Assembly (NCBI RefSeq): GCF_036345175.1
Contig: NZ_CP107780.1
Coordinates: 10,292,001 to 10,356,000 of the forward strand
Source of the DNA: Streptomyces sp. NBC_00576
GTDB lineage: Bacteria > Actinomycetota > Actinomycetes > Streptomycetales > Streptomycetaceae
DNA length: 64,000 nucleotides
Direction: 5' to 3'
Shown here one piece after another: positions 33,591 to 42,143 of the stretch. The translations under genes were made by a program, and so were the position numbers. Within the stretch, counting starts at the first letter, position 1; every line of letters begins with the position of its first letter. The notes beneath the pieces are model-generated. The model was not told where the DNA came from. It ran no database searches and saw only the letters and a program-made list of their open reading frames with translations.

Positions 33591-34550
33591 TCAGCGCGTG
33601 GGGGACAGGGCGCCTCGGAAGGTGCGCCGGTAGGCGAGCGGGGAGACGCCGATGGCGGCATGCAGGTGTTCCCGCAGCGATGTGCCGCCGGCGAAGCCGA
33701 CTTGGCCGGCGATCTCGTCCACGGGCAGATCGGTGGTTTCCAGGAGGTGCCGCGCACGGTCGACGCGCTGCTGGATCAGCCAGCGTCCCGGGCTCATGCC
33801 CGTCTCTTCGGTGAAGCGGCGGGCGAAGGTACGCAGGCTCATGTGGGAGTGCTCGGCGAGGTCCGCCAGGGCCATCGGCTCGTGGAGGTTCTCCAGGGCC
33901 CACTGGCGGGCGGTGGCCGTTCCGGTGGCGGTGGTTTCGGGTGCCGGATGCTGGATGTACTGCGCCTGCCCTCCGTCGCGCCATGGAGGGACGATGCACA
34001 TGCGGGCCACCTGGTTGGCGACTTCGTTGCCGTGGTCCTTGCGGATGAGATGCAGGCAGACGTCGATCCCGGAGGCGGCGCCTGCTGAGGTCAGGATGTC
34101 CCCGTCGTCGATGAACAGGGCGTCCGGATCGAGTGCGACCTGAGGGAACCATTCGCGGAAGAGGTCCGCGGTCATCCAGTGTGTGGTGGCCGGCCGACCG
34201 TCGAGGAGGCCCGCTGCGGCGAGAACGAAGGCGCCGGTGCAGATGGATACGAGGCGGCTGCCCGCAGCCATGGACGTGAGTGCCTGGGTCAGGGCTTGCG
34301 GCACTTCCCGGGTCACGGCGGTGGAGGCGAAGGGTGGGATGACTACGGTGTCGGCGGCGCGCAGTGCCTCCGGGCCGTGCTCGACGGTGATCGAGAAGTC
34401 CGAGTTGGTGCGTACCGGGCGGCCGTCGACGGTACAGGTGAGGACCTCGTAGCGCCCGCCTGCGGCTCCGAAGACCCGGCTGGGCATGCCGAGTTCGAAG
34501 GGGTACACCCCGTCGATGGCCAGAACGACGACTCGGTGAAGGTGTGTCAT
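33591..34550 (-). CDS. GlxA-family regulator (DJ-1/PfpI plus AraC helix-turn-helix)
   Basis: A 319-residue transcription factor. The DJ-1/PfpI-like sensor domain covers residues 5-175 (VVVLAIDGVYPFELGMPSRV, with the nucleophile-elbow-like SICTGAFVLAAAGLLDG). The AraC helix-turn-helix covers about 210-310 (MALADLAEHSHMSLRTFARR, then VDEIAGQVGFAGGTSLREHL). The start ATG at 34550 lies at the edge of the first of two 39-base direct repeats; the second lies near the divergent oxidoreductase gene. It is therefore the likely regulator of that oxidoreductase. GlxA proteins often respond to metabolites or oxidants. Confidence 0.93.
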   Translation of the reverse strand: MTHLHRVVVLAIDGVYPFELGMPSRVFGAAGGRYEVLTCTVDGRPVRTNSDFSITVEHGPEALRAADTVVIPPFASTAVTREVPQALTQALTSMAAGSRLVSICTGAFVLAAAGLLDGRPATTHWMTADLFREWFPQVALDPDALFIDDGDILTSAGAASGIDVCLHLIRKDHGNEVANQVARMCIVPPWRDGGQAQYIQHPAPETTATGTATARQWALENLHEPMALADLAEHSHMSLRTFARRFTEETGMSPGRWLIQQRVDRARHLLETTDLPVDEIAGQVGFAGGTSLREHLHAAIGVSPLAYRRTFRGALSPTR

Positions 34551-34586
34551 GGCGTGATCCCGTCGAGAGTTGACATTCGTGCCAAC
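34548..34586 (+). promoter_or_regulatory. Direct repeat 1, putative GlxA-binding site
   Basis: This 39-base block overlaps the GlxA start and recurs at 34683-34721. It contains AGTTG and CAACT half-sites around ACATTCGTGC, an inverted repeat with a ten-base centre. Confidence 0.55.
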
Positions 34587-34682
34587 TGTAGCGTGTGGCG
34601 GCGGTAGCCACGCTCGACATATGACGGCAGTCGCCGAACGCGGCGAGAGTGGGTGTGGCCGACACTGGATCGACTACCTGCG

Positions 34683-34721
34683 TCATGGCAGGATCCCGTT
34701 GAAAGTTGGCATTCAAGCCAT
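34683..34721 (+). promoter_or_regulatory. Direct repeat 2, putative GlxA-binding site
   Basis: Second copy of the 39-base block, 135 bases from the first, with arms TGGC and GCCA around ATTCAA. It lies 36 bases before the oxidoreductase start. Confidence 0.55.
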
Positions 34722-34756
34722 GGTGCTGGGGAGTGGCAAGCGGCGAGGCTGGACGC

Positions 34757-35737
34757 ATGACGAATCCCAGTACCGCTACGATGCGTGCCATCCGCCAGGA
34801 CGTCCACGGTTCCCCCGAGGTGCTCAAGGAGGTCGAACTGCCCCGGCCCGAGCCGGGGTTGAGTGAGATCCTGATCGCCGTCCGCGCGGCCGGCGTCAAC
34901 CCGACCGACTGGTGGAACCGCGCCCAGCCCATGACCGCCAACGGCCTGCCCCTCATCCTGGGCTGGGACGTCTCCGGAGTCGTCGAGGCCGTCGGCACCG
35001 GCGTCACCCTGTTCAAGCCGGGCGACGAGGTCTTCGGCATGCTGCCCTACCCCCACGGGGTCGGCGCCCACGCCGAGTACGTGACCGCTCCCGCCCGCGC
35101 CTTCGTCCACAAGCCCGCCGATATCGACCACGTCCAGGCCGGCGCCCTCCCTCTCGCCGCCCTGACCGCCTACCAGGCACTCGTCGACACCGCCGACATC
35201 CAGCCCGGGCAGCGCGTCTTCATCCACGCGGCCGCCGGCGGCGTCGGCCATCTCGCCGTCCAGATCGCCAAGTCCCGTGGCGCGTACGTCATCGGCACCG
35301 CCAGTGCCGCCAAGCACGACTTCCTGCGTTCGATCGGAGTGGACGAGGCCATCGACTACCACTCGGTCGACTTCACCGAGGCCGCCAAGGACATCGACGT
35401 GGTCCTCGACTCGATCTCGCGGGACACCGCCGCCCGCGCCCGCTCCCTCGCCGTCCTGCGCCCGGGCGGCACCCTCGTCTCGATCCTTCCGTTCCCCATC
35501 GACCCCGCCGAACTGGCCGACATCGCCGCGCGGGGCATCCGCTACGAGTCCCTCCTCGTCGAGGCCGACCGCGCCGGCATGCAGGCCATCGCCGACCTCG
35601 TCGAAACCGGAGCCCTGCGCGCCCACATCGAGGCGACGTTCCCGCTCGCCGAGGCCGCCAAGGCCCACGCCCTGGGCGAGACCGGCCGCACCACCGGCAA
35701 GATCGTGCTGACCGTGGAAGGGACAGTGAAGGCGTAG
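34757..35737 (+). CDS. NADP-dependent quinone oxidoreductase-like MDR
   Basis: A 326-residue medium-chain reductase without the zinc ligands of alcohol dehydrogenases. The N-terminal GroES-like domain includes VRAAGVNPTDWW and GWDVSGVVEAVG. The NADP-binding Rossmann motif is HAAAGGVGHLAVQIAK at about residues 158-172, and the C-terminal part closes with TTGKIVLTVEG. Members reduce quinones and enones. It diverges from the GlxA regulator, whose repeats precede it. The stop is followed in the same frame by a SnoaL-like gene. Confidence 0.9.
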   Translation: MTNPSTATMRAIRQDVHGSPEVLKEVELPRPEPGLSEILIAVRAAGVNPTDWWNRAQPMTANGLPLILGWDVSGVVEAVGTGVTLFKPGDEVFGMLPYPHGVGAHAEYVTAPARAFVHKPADIDHVQAGALPLAALTAYQALVDTADIQPGQRVFIHAAAGGVGHLAVQIAKSRGAYVIGTASAAKHDFLRSIGVDEAIDYHSVDFTEAAKDIDVVLDSISRDTAARARSLAVLRPGGTLVSILPFPIDPAELADIAARGIRYESLLVEADRAGMQAIADLVETGALRAHIEATFPLAEAAKAHALGETGRTTGKIVLTVEGTVKA

Positions 35738-35761
35738 ATCGCCGCCCAAGCCCTCAGGACC

Positions 35762-36088
35762 GTGTTCGACGGGGGCGACACGACCGCCATCGACAGCCAT
35801 GTGCGGCCGGACTTCATCCAGCACAACCCACTCGCCCCCGACGGCCCCGAAGCCATGAAGGCCTTCGGCGCCGCCGTGCGCCAGCAGTTCCTGGACGCCA
35901 AGTACAACGTGTTGGGGGCCCTGTCCGAGGGCGACCTGCTGCTGCACTCCAGTGGCGTCCTGGTCCCCTGCACCCCTGGGATGGCCGTTTTCGACATCTT
36001 CCGCTTCCAGGACGGAAAGCTCGTCGAGCACCGGGACGCCATGCAGGACGTGCCGGAGACCTCCGCCAACGAAAACACGATGTTCTGA
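35762..36088 (+). CDS. SnoaL-like (NTF2-fold) protein, possibly N-truncated
   Basis: A 108-residue polyketide-cyclase-like fold with the signatures FDGGDTTAIDSHVRPDFIQH and GMAVFDIFRFQDGKLVEHRD, typical of the SnoaL-like family. Its homologous region begins in frame directly after the TAG of the oxidoreductase (AAQALR before the GTG at 35762). The native start therefore seems to have been lost or fused. A GTG start gives a product missing a few N-terminal residues. Reading through the TAG would make a fusion. Its role is unknown. Confidence 0.7.
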   Translation: MFDGGDTTAIDSHVRPDFIQHNPLAPDGPEAMKAFGAAVRQQFLDAKYNVLGALSEGDLLLHSSGVLVPCTPGMAVFDIFRFQDGKLVEHRDAMQDVPETSANENTMF

Positions 36089-36102
36089 CGTACGTCGAGG
36101 CG

Positions 36103-36128
36103 CCGCGACCACCGAACGGTGGTCGCGG
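36103..36128 (+). terminator. Stem-loop terminator
   Basis: CCGCGACCACC and GGTGGTCGCGG form a perfect 11-base-pair stem with a GAAC loop, 15 bases after the SnoaL stop. Confidence 0.7.
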
Positions 36129-36192
36129 AGCTCATCCGGGGAGATGCCTCGCGAGCCCTCGTCCTGGTAGTGGAGCCCGCTGGGTATGGCCG

Positions 36193-36223
36193 AGGCACCG
36201 CCCTGAGAAGGGGCGGTGCCTTT
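36193..36223 (+). terminator. Stem-loop terminator with T tail
   Basis: AGGCACCGCCC and GGGCGGTGCCT form an 11-base-pair stem with a seven-base loop followed by TTT. It may serve transcripts from both sides of this convergent gap. Confidence 0.75.
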
Positions 36224-36314
36224 GCGTGACCCTGTCGGAGGGCGGATCGCGCTGCTGAGCGCGGGTGTTGGCTCGGCGCCGTGGGGGACTCGTTCCCATG
36301 GCAGCCGCTCACGT

Positions 36315-37184
36315 TCAGGACTCGAGGAATTCAAGCGCCCTTGGCACGAATTCATCGTGGCACTGGAAGATTCCCCCGTGTCCAGCATCGGGGTAGAGGG
36401 GAACGAGTTCGCCCCGGGGCAGGCGTGCGGCCAGATCGCGTGTGTTCTGGCTGGGTACCATCCGGTCGTTCTCGCCGTTTGCCACGAGGACCGGTTGGCG
36501 AATGCCCGACAGGTCTGACGGTACCTGGCGGCCCCATTTCTTGATGGCCTTCAGCTGCGCACGGAACGACGGCAGCGAGATGTCTTTGTCGCGGTTGTGT
36601 GTGCGCTCCTTCAGCCGTTCAAGGAAGGCGCGTCCGGCCCGCTGGCTGTCTGCGGATTCCGTGAAGAAGAGCGAGAGCTTGGGGTCCTGGCGGGTCAGGG
36701 CGCCCTTGAGCGTGGCCTGGATGCTGAGTGCGGGGACCTTGTCGATGCCGGGGCCCCCGGCGGGGCCCGTGCCCGCGAGGATGACCTTGCGAACGAGGTG
36801 CGGTTCTTGTGCCACGATGACCTGGGCGATGAAGCCGCCCATCGACAGGCCGAACAGATCGACCTCGTCGAATCCGAGGGCACGGATGAACAGCACCGCG
36901 TCGCGGGCCATCGACTCGATCGTGTCCGGTGTGGAGCCGCTCGATCCGCCCACCCCGCGATTGTCGAAGGCGATGATCCGACGTCGCGCGGCGAGTCCGT
37001 CGACGACGCGTGGGTCCCAGTTGTCCAGGACCCCGGCCAGGTGAATCAGGAGGATCAGGGGTACGCCGTCCTCGGGGCCGAGTTCCCGGTAGGCGAATTT
37101 CTCGCCGTGAACGGACACGGAGCGGGTCGGCGCGTTCTCGTACGACGACGTCGAGGGGGACGGGGAATTGCGCGGGGAACTCAT
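36315..37184 (-). CDS. Alpha/beta hydrolase (paralog of 41181)
   Basis: A 289-residue hydrolase. The oxyanion region is LIHLAGVLDNWDPRVVDG, the nucleophile is Ser114 in GLSMGG, the acid lies in VANGENDRMVP and the His in DAGHGGIFQ near residue 270. It aligns residue by residue with the hydrolase at 41181, with Ser114 at the same position in both, so they are recent duplicates. It is followed on the same strand upstream by a quinone oxidoreductase and a TetR gene, forming a module. Likely a haloperoxidase-like or ester-cleaving enzyme; substrate unknown. Confidence 0.9.
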   Translation of the reverse strand: MSSPRNSPSPSTSSYENAPTRSVSVHGEKFAYRELGPEDGVPLILLIHLAGVLDNWDPRVVDGLAARRRIIAFDNRGVGGSSGSTPDTIESMARDAVLFIRALGFDEVDLFGLSMGGFIAQVIVAQEPHLVRKVILAGTGPAGGPGIDKVPALSIQATLKGALTRQDPKLSLFFTESADSQRAGRAFLERLKERTHNRDKDISLPSFRAQLKAIKKWGRQVPSDLSGIRQPVLVANGENDRMVPSQNTRDLAARLPRGELVPLYPDAGHGGIFQCHDEFVPRALEFLES

Positions 37185-37288
37185 GGTCAGGTCCTTCTGT
37201 AGCGGGTTTCAGGGCGCTTTTCGCTGCCTCGGACGGTGTTGTTCGGGCGCTGAATGAGGGAACTTGACGGCCCGGCAGGACTGTTCGC

Positions 37289-38293
37289 TCACGACATCTT
37301 GATGACGACCTTGCCGGCCTTCGCGTGCCCGGCCTCGAGGTATTCCAGCGCTTCGCGGGTCGACTCGAACGGGAACACGGTGTCGACGACGGGTCGGATC
37401 TTGCCGTCGTCGATGAGCGGGGTCAGCTCGCGCAGCTGGTCCCCACTGGCCTTCATGAACAGGAACGAGTACGTCACGTTGCGGCGCCGCGCGCGTCGTC
37501 GGACCCGGAAGCTCAGCGCGGACATCACCAGCCGGATGACCGGATTGGCTCCCAGCTCCTTGCCCAAAGCGGCGTCGGGAGGGCCCGCGACACTGATGAC
37601 CTTCCCGCCGGGCTTGACCACGTCCAGGGACTTCAGAAGCGTCTCGCCGCCGAGCGAGTCCAGGACGACGTCATAGTCGCGCAGCACTGTCTCGAACGCC
37701 TGCTTCTTGTAGTCGACGACGACGTCCGCGCCCAGGCGCTTCACCAGGTCGACGTTGGCGGTGCTCGTGGTGGTCGCCACGTGCGCGCCCAACTCCTTCG
37801 CCAGCTGGATGGCTATGGTGCCCAGGCCGCCGGAACCGGCGTGGATGAGGACCTTCTGACCAGGCCGAATGCGTGCCCGTTCGACCAGTACCTGCCACGA
37901 GGTCAGCGCGACCAGGGGAAGGGACGCCGCCTCCTCCATGGTCAGGGTGGTCGGCTTGATCGCGACGTCGTCCTGGTGCACCGCGATGAGTTCGGCAAAG
38001 GTGCCGATGCGGTTCTTGTCGGGCCGCGCGAAGACCTCGTCGCCCACGGCGAACCGCGTGACGGCTGTACCCACTTCGACGACGATTCCGGCCAGGTCGT
38101 TGCCCAGGACGAAGGGGACCTTGTACGGCAGGATCGCCTTCATCTCGCCGTCCCGGATCATGCGGTCGAGCGGGTTGATGCTCGCGGCCTGGATGTAAAC
38201 CAGCACGTCGTCCGCGCCCACCTCCGGGTCCGGAATTTCGCCGGCACGCACGCCGGCCTTGTCGCCGTAGCGCTCTACCGTGAAGGCCCTCAT
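37289..38293 (-). CDS. Quinone oxidoreductase-like MDR (paralog of 49924)
   Basis: A 334-residue NADP-dependent reductase. The N-terminus is MRAFTVERYGDKAGVRAGEI, with ASINPLDRMIRDGE and GNDLAGIVVEVG. The Rossmann motif is HAGSGGLGTIAIQLAKELGA near residues 150-170, and VVLDSLGGETLLKSLDVVKP follows. The ATG at 38293 is preferred because GGAG lies six bases upstream; a start at 38305 adds four residues. It is closely related to the gene at 49924 (identical layout and an unusual RRRARRRNVTYSFLFMKASG-type region). It lies 104 bases upstream of the hydrolase on the same strand. Confidence 0.9.
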   Translation of the reverse strand: MRAFTVERYGDKAGVRAGEIPDPEVGADDVLVYIQAASINPLDRMIRDGEMKAILPYKVPFVLGNDLAGIVVEVGTAVTRFAVGDEVFARPDKNRIGTFAELIAVHQDDVAIKPTTLTMEEAASLPLVALTSWQVLVERARIRPGQKVLIHAGSGGLGTIAIQLAKELGAHVATTTSTANVDLVKRLGADVVVDYKKQAFETVLRDYDVVLDSLGGETLLKSLDVVKPGGKVISVAGPPDAALGKELGANPVIRLVMSALSFRVRRRARRRNVTYSFLFMKASGDQLRELTPLIDDGKIRPVVDTVFPFESTREALEYLEAGHAKAGKVVIKMS

Positions 38294-38305
38294 CGTCGTC
38301 TCCAT

Positions 38306-38623
38306 GTCTCGTCCGCAGGCGAACGGGGGTGCTGTTGGTACTGGTGGGCTACCCCGGTTATTGTGCGGTGATTTGTGATGCTATCTAGGTTTTTATGCAA
38401 GGGGTTTTGGGGGATGCGGGGCTCTCGACCCTGGGTGTCGACGAGGGTTGGGTGCTCTCGGTGATGGGCGAGGGTGGGGGGTGAGAGTCATTGAAGTATG
38501 TTCATAATGTTATGAGGTAAGGCGGCGGACCGCAAGTGGGCCCGCTGTCTCGGGGTTGGCGTGGTGTGACGCCCAGGGGTAACCGGGCGGCCTCCTGGTG
38601 TGGATGCGCGTACTACGGGTGAC
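38306..38623. other. Intergenic with regulatory motif
   Basis: No gene. It holds TTGCAT and TAGATAGCATC-like AT-rich sequence near 38375-38395, probably the oxidoreductase promoter, and the conserved element at 38490. Confidence 0.5.
38490..38517 (-). promoter_or_regulatory. Conserved 28-bp element shared with 54333
   Basis: ATTGAAGTATG followed by TTCATAATGTTATGAGG matches 54333-54360 at about 21 of 28 bases. Both lie upstream of minus-strand redox genes. Confidence 0.6.
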
Positions 38624-39226
38624 TCAGTTGGGGATCCTCGCGTGCTCATGCTCGACGCCCAGCAGTGCGAGGGCGTTGTGGATGCCCTGCTCCAGGAGTT
38701 CGTCGGCGAGACGCCTGTCGGCGAGGGCGCGGGAGAGCTGCAGCGTCCCCGCCATCATGGCGTAGGCGCTGAGTGACTTGGTTCGGGCCGAGAGCGGATC
38801 GTCGGGTGCCAGGCGGGCGGCGATGCCGTCGATGACCATCAGTACGCCGTCCGTGTAAGCCTGCTTGGTCGAGTCTGTGCAGCGCCGGATCTCGTCGAGC
38901 AGGGCGGCGGAGGGGCAGTCGTCGTCCGAGCTGTCGCGGTGCCGGGCGGACAGGTACCACCGCACGATCTGCTCGAGTCCGGCGCGGCCGGGTGCCGCCT
39001 GCGCGACGATGTTCGCGTTCTGTGCGTGTAGTTGATCGGCGACCGCGGTGGCCACGAGGTCGTCCTTCGATGTGAAGTGGGTGTAGAAGGCGCCGTTGGT
39101 CAGCCCCGCGTCCTTCATGAGCGCCGAGATGCCCGAGCTGTCGATGCCGTCCCGCTTGAACCGGCGCCCGGCCGCCTTGATGATCCGCTGCCTGGTCGCC
39201 TGCTTGTGCTCTGTCCCGTATCGCAC
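38624..39226 (-). CDS. TetR-family regulator (paralog of 42144)
   Basis: A 200-residue regulator from a GTG at 39226 with GGAG six bases upstream. The helix-turn-helix is ISALMKDAGLTNGAFYTHFT near residues 33-52. The ligand domain carries the DCPSAALLDEIRRC motif with the conserved Cys-Pro. It is very similar to the regulator at 42144, and fragments of the same type occur at 16530 and 49469. A 23-base imperfect palindrome lies 56 bases upstream (39282-39304), a likely autoregulatory operator. The neighbouring oxidoreductase and hydrolase are the probable targets. Confidence 0.9.
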   Translation of the reverse strand: MRYGTEHKQATRQRIIKAAGRRFKRDGIDSSGISALMKDAGLTNGAFYTHFTSKDDLVATAVADQLHAQNANIVAQAAPGRAGLEQIVRWYLSARHRDSSDDDCPSAALLDEIRRCTDSTKQAYTDGVLMVIDGIAARLAPDDPLSARTKSLSAYAMMAGTLQLSRALADRRLADELLEQGIHNALALLGVEHEHARIPN

Positions 39227-39610
39227 TGCACGCTCCTTCGTTCCTCGGAGGGATTGCTCGCTCTCAGCGGTCTCCCTCCCTACATTGTATTGTGAACATA
39301 ATGTGATGACTCCGGGGTGTCGGCATCTGTCCGGTCGGCAGTTGGGTGTCATGTCGGGCGGCTTCACGCCCCTTGGTGTGGGTCGTCTTGTTGTCGACTC
39401 GGCGGCGGCCGGAAATGTGCCGCCGCATGCGGTCGGTTGCGGGGGCCCGCACACGCCCCACCGCCCCTTTATATTATGATGCTAATTTAACTGTTGAGGT
39501 TCGACCCGGTCATCGGCCGGCCCATCACCAAGTGAGCGGCCGACGGCCGGGGCGCACGAACCCGACTCCACTCATCAGGCCCCTTGGAATCGGTCATCTA
39601 AGCTGGCGCG
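39227..39610. other. Divergent intergenic region with operators
   Basis: No gene. It contains the palindromic operator at 39282 and an AT-rich promoter-like segment around 39468-39492 before the methyltransferase. Confidence 0.5.
39282..39304. promoter_or_regulatory. Putative TetR operator
   Basis: An imperfect 23-base palindrome with outer arms ACATT and AATGT; nine of eleven arm positions pair. It shares CATAATGT with the element at 38490. Confidence 0.5.
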
Positions 39611-40462
39611 GTGACTGATGAGCAGGAGCGGGTGCAGCCGTCGGGAGTGTGGGCCACGGCGGTGGGGGTGGCCAGGGTGCGGGCGCTGGAGAGCGAGCGG
39701 GAGAACGCGCTGTTCCGCGACCCACTGGCACAGGCCTTCGCCACCGCCGGCGGCCTGGAGCCCTCCTCGCCGCCGCTGACGGGTGACGAGGCCGCGCGAC
39801 GCCGCCGGATGGGCGTGGCGTTCTCCATCGTCATCAGGACGAAGTTCCTCGACGACCTGTTGCAGGAGGCCTCCGCGTCCGGGGTCCGGCAGGTCGTGCT
39901 GCTCGGTGCCGGCATGGACAGCAGAGCCTTCCGGATGGACTGGCCCGAGGGCACCCGGCTGTTCGAGGTCGACACCGCCGCCCCACTGGAGTTCAAGGCT
40001 TCGGTGCTGCGCCAGGAGCGGGCCGTCGCACGCTGCGAGCGGGTCACCGTCGCGGTGGATCTGCGTGAGGACTGGCCCGGCGCGCTGGCCGCCGCAGGAC
40101 ACGACCCGGCGATGCCGACCGTGTGGATCGCCGAAGGACTGCTGATCTATTTGCCCGAGGATGCGGTGGAGCTGCTGCTGGCCCGGATCAGCGCGCAGTC
40201 GGCGGCAGGCAGTCGGATGGGGCTGACGTTGGGATCGCGCGGCGTGATCGAGCGCTTCGGCGTGGACGCCGTGCCGGGATCGGCGGCGTCCATGTGGGTC
40301 TCGGAGATGCCCGACGACCCGGTGGGCTGGCTGGCCGGGCACGGCTGGGAGGCCGGCAGCCACACCCTGCGCGAGCGCGCTGCCGCCTACGGCCGCCCGA
40401 TCAGCACCCCGCCGCAGCGCGAGGAGCAGCCCGGGGGACTGATCTCGGCGGTCCGCCGGTAG
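39611..40462 (+). CDS. Class I SAM-dependent methyltransferase (LCMT-like family)
   Basis: A 283-residue protein of the actinobacterial putative methyltransferase family related to leucine carboxyl methyltransferase. Signatures are the N-terminal SGVWATAVGVARVRALES, the SAM-binding VVLLGAGMDSRAFRMDWP near residue 95 and the acidic FEVDTA. WIAEGLLIYLPEDAV is near 180. The GTG start at 39611 has no ribosome-binding site. Family members are of unknown function and may act on a small-molecule carboxylate. It stands alone between the TetR gene and a metallo-beta-lactamase fragment. Confidence 0.88.
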   Translation: MTDEQERVQPSGVWATAVGVARVRALESERENALFRDPLAQAFATAGGLEPSSPPLTGDEAARRRRMGVAFSIVIRTKFLDDLLQEASASGVRQVVLLGAGMDSRAFRMDWPEGTRLFEVDTAAPLEFKASVLRQERAVARCERVTVAVDLREDWPGALAAAGHDPAMPTVWIAEGLLIYLPEDAVELLLARISAQSAAGSRMGLTLGSRGVIERFGVDAVPGSAASMWVSEMPDDPVGWLAGHGWEAGSHTLRERAAAYGRPISTPPQREEQPGGLISAVRR

Positions 40463-40539
40463 AGCGCCTCCAGGTTCCCTGGGTGATTGATTCCAGGGGA
40501 CCTGGTGAGTGGAGTCAGGTTCGTGCGCCCCGGCCGCCG

Positions 40540-40725
40540 GGGGCATGACCGGCCGGCCGGTGTGGTCGTTGTGCCAGATGGCGGCGGTGAGCGCTGGCGA
40601 GACCGAGATCTGGCCGGGCGTCTGGATCATTCCGACACCCGGGCACACCCCAGGACATCAGTCTCTGGTCCTTCGGCAGGGCGACGGCACCGTGATCCTC
40701 GCCGGCCAGGCACACGACTTCCCGC
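40540..40725 (+). pseudogene. Metallo-beta-lactamase-fold hydrolase fragment
   Basis: About 55 codons read AGETEIWPGVWIIPTPGHTP followed by GHQSLVLRQGDGTVILAGQA, the strand-loop pattern with the TPGHTPGHQS metal-site histidine and the AGQA acidic region of AHL-lactonase-like enzymes. The first HxHxDH motif and the C-terminus are absent. It is a truncated remnant. Confidence 0.7.
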
Positions 40726-41180
40726 CACGGCCCCTTCTTCCCAGTCGGGCGCATCGGTGTCCCTACAGCTCCGGATTCACTTGATGGCACAGGCCCCAGG
40801 GGATTTACCCGTGCACCCTTCGGCGACCTCCGCGCGCTCTCGATTCGGCCCTCGGGGCTCGGCAAGCGGTCAGGGGGCGCAGATGAGCGGCGGCGTGGTC
40901 GCAGCGCCGATCGTCCCAGGCCGTGTCCACAGCGCTTCGGCCAGGATCTGTATCTCGTTCGGCTTGTCGGCTTGTGGCTTCATGCAATTACGGTCATACT
41001 GTAATAGTCGACATGATGCCGAGGGACTCAACCGCTCAGGGTTCCTATGCCCGCGGCCATTGACCGTCGACCCCGCGGACTGCAGCCGCAGCCGGGACGC
41101 AGGTGACTGCTCTGCGCCTTTCCCCTCCAAGGAAGAGGGGTCGACGCCCTCGCAGAAACCCCATGCCGAAGGGCACGACC
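40726..41180. other. Intergenic before the hydrolase
   Basis: No gene. It holds the palindromic operator at 40988 and is otherwise GC-rich and featureless. Confidence 0.5.
40988..41004. promoter_or_regulatory. Putative operator of the hydrolase gene
   Basis: TTACGGTCATACTGTAA is a near-perfect 17-base palindrome in an AT-rich island. It shares TACGGTCATA with the site at 27774. Confidence 0.5.
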
Positions 41181-42047
41181 GTGAACGACTCACAGGAAGT
41201 ACGAGGCGACGTCGTGACGTCGTACAAGAACGCGCAGACCCGCACCATCACCGCCGGGGGAGTGACTTTCTCCTACCGTGAGCTCGGTCCCCGGTCCGGT
41301 GTCCCGGTGGTCTTTCTCAACCATCTCTACGGGGTCCTGGACAACTGGGACCCGCGGGTCGTCGACGGCATCGCCGCCAAGCGCCGGGTCATCACGTTCG
41401 ACAACAGAGGTGTCGGCACTTCCACCGGTTCGCCCCCGCGCACCATCCAGGAGATGGCGAAGGATGCCGTCACCTTCATCCGGGCTCTCGGGCTGGAGCG
41501 CGTCGACATCCACGGCTTCTCGATGGGCGGCATGATCGCCCAGGTGATCGTGCAGACCGACCCGCAGCTCGTCCGCAAGCTGATCCTCAGCGGCACCGGT
41601 CCTGCGGGTGGCGAGGGCATCAAGAACGTGACGGTGCTGTCCCACCTCGACACCGCCCGGGCCCTGCTCACCTTCCAGGACCCGAAGCAGTTCCTCTTCT
41701 TCACCCGCACCGCGGGCGGGCGTCGGGCCGGCAAGGAGTTCCTGGCCCGCCTGAAGGAGCGGACTGTCGACCGGGACAAGGCGATGTCCCCCATTGCGTA
41801 CAACAACCAGCTCAAGGCCATTCACCGCTGGGGCCTGGAGAAGCCACAGGATCTCTCAGTCGTCCGCCAGCCCGTGCTCGTCGCAAACGGTGACGCCGAC
41901 AGGATGGTCCCGTCGAAGAACTCTGCCGACCTGGCGCGACGACTGCCGAACGCCGAGTTGGTGATCTACCCCGACGCCGGGCACGGTGGCATCTTCCAGT
42001 TCCACCAGCAGTTCGTGGAGACTGCTCTCGAGTTTCTCGAACGGTAG
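41181..42047 (+). CDS. Alpha/beta hydrolase (paralog of 36315)
   Basis: A 288-residue alpha/beta hydrolase, nucleophile Ser114 in GFSMGG, acid in VANGDADRMVP and His in DAGHGGIFQFH. The GTG at 41181 is preferred over the ATG at 41163 because GAAGGG precedes it and because it aligns the active-site Ser with the paralog. Segments such as GVLDNWDPRVVDG and SGTGPAGGEGI are nearly identical to the gene at 36315. It converges on the TetR gene at 42144, which resembles the regulator of the other copy, so the whole module was probably duplicated. Confidence 0.9.
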   Translation: MNDSQEVRGDVVTSYKNAQTRTITAGGVTFSYRELGPRSGVPVVFLNHLYGVLDNWDPRVVDGIAAKRRVITFDNRGVGTSTGSPPRTIQEMAKDAVTFIRALGLERVDIHGFSMGGMIAQVIVQTDPQLVRKLILSGTGPAGGEGIKNVTVLSHLDTARALLTFQDPKQFLFFTRTAGGRRAGKEFLARLKERTVDRDKAMSPIAYNNQLKAIHRWGLEKPQDLSVVRQPVLVANGDADRMVPSKNSADLARRLPNAELVIYPDAGHGGIFQFHQQFVETALEFLER

Positions 42048-42143
42048 TACGCGTGAAGGATGGTCGTCGCTTCGGTTGAGGACGTTGCTTCAGAGCCGCG
42101 ATGCCCTTTGGGCGGGCGGCTCGAAGCACCCGTTGAAGGCCCC

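Noticed and set aside
34547..36388. A 613-codon minus-strand frame opposite the oxidoreductase and SnoaL genes
   Set aside because: Antisense shadow; repeated peptides in it only reflect the 39-bp direct repeats.
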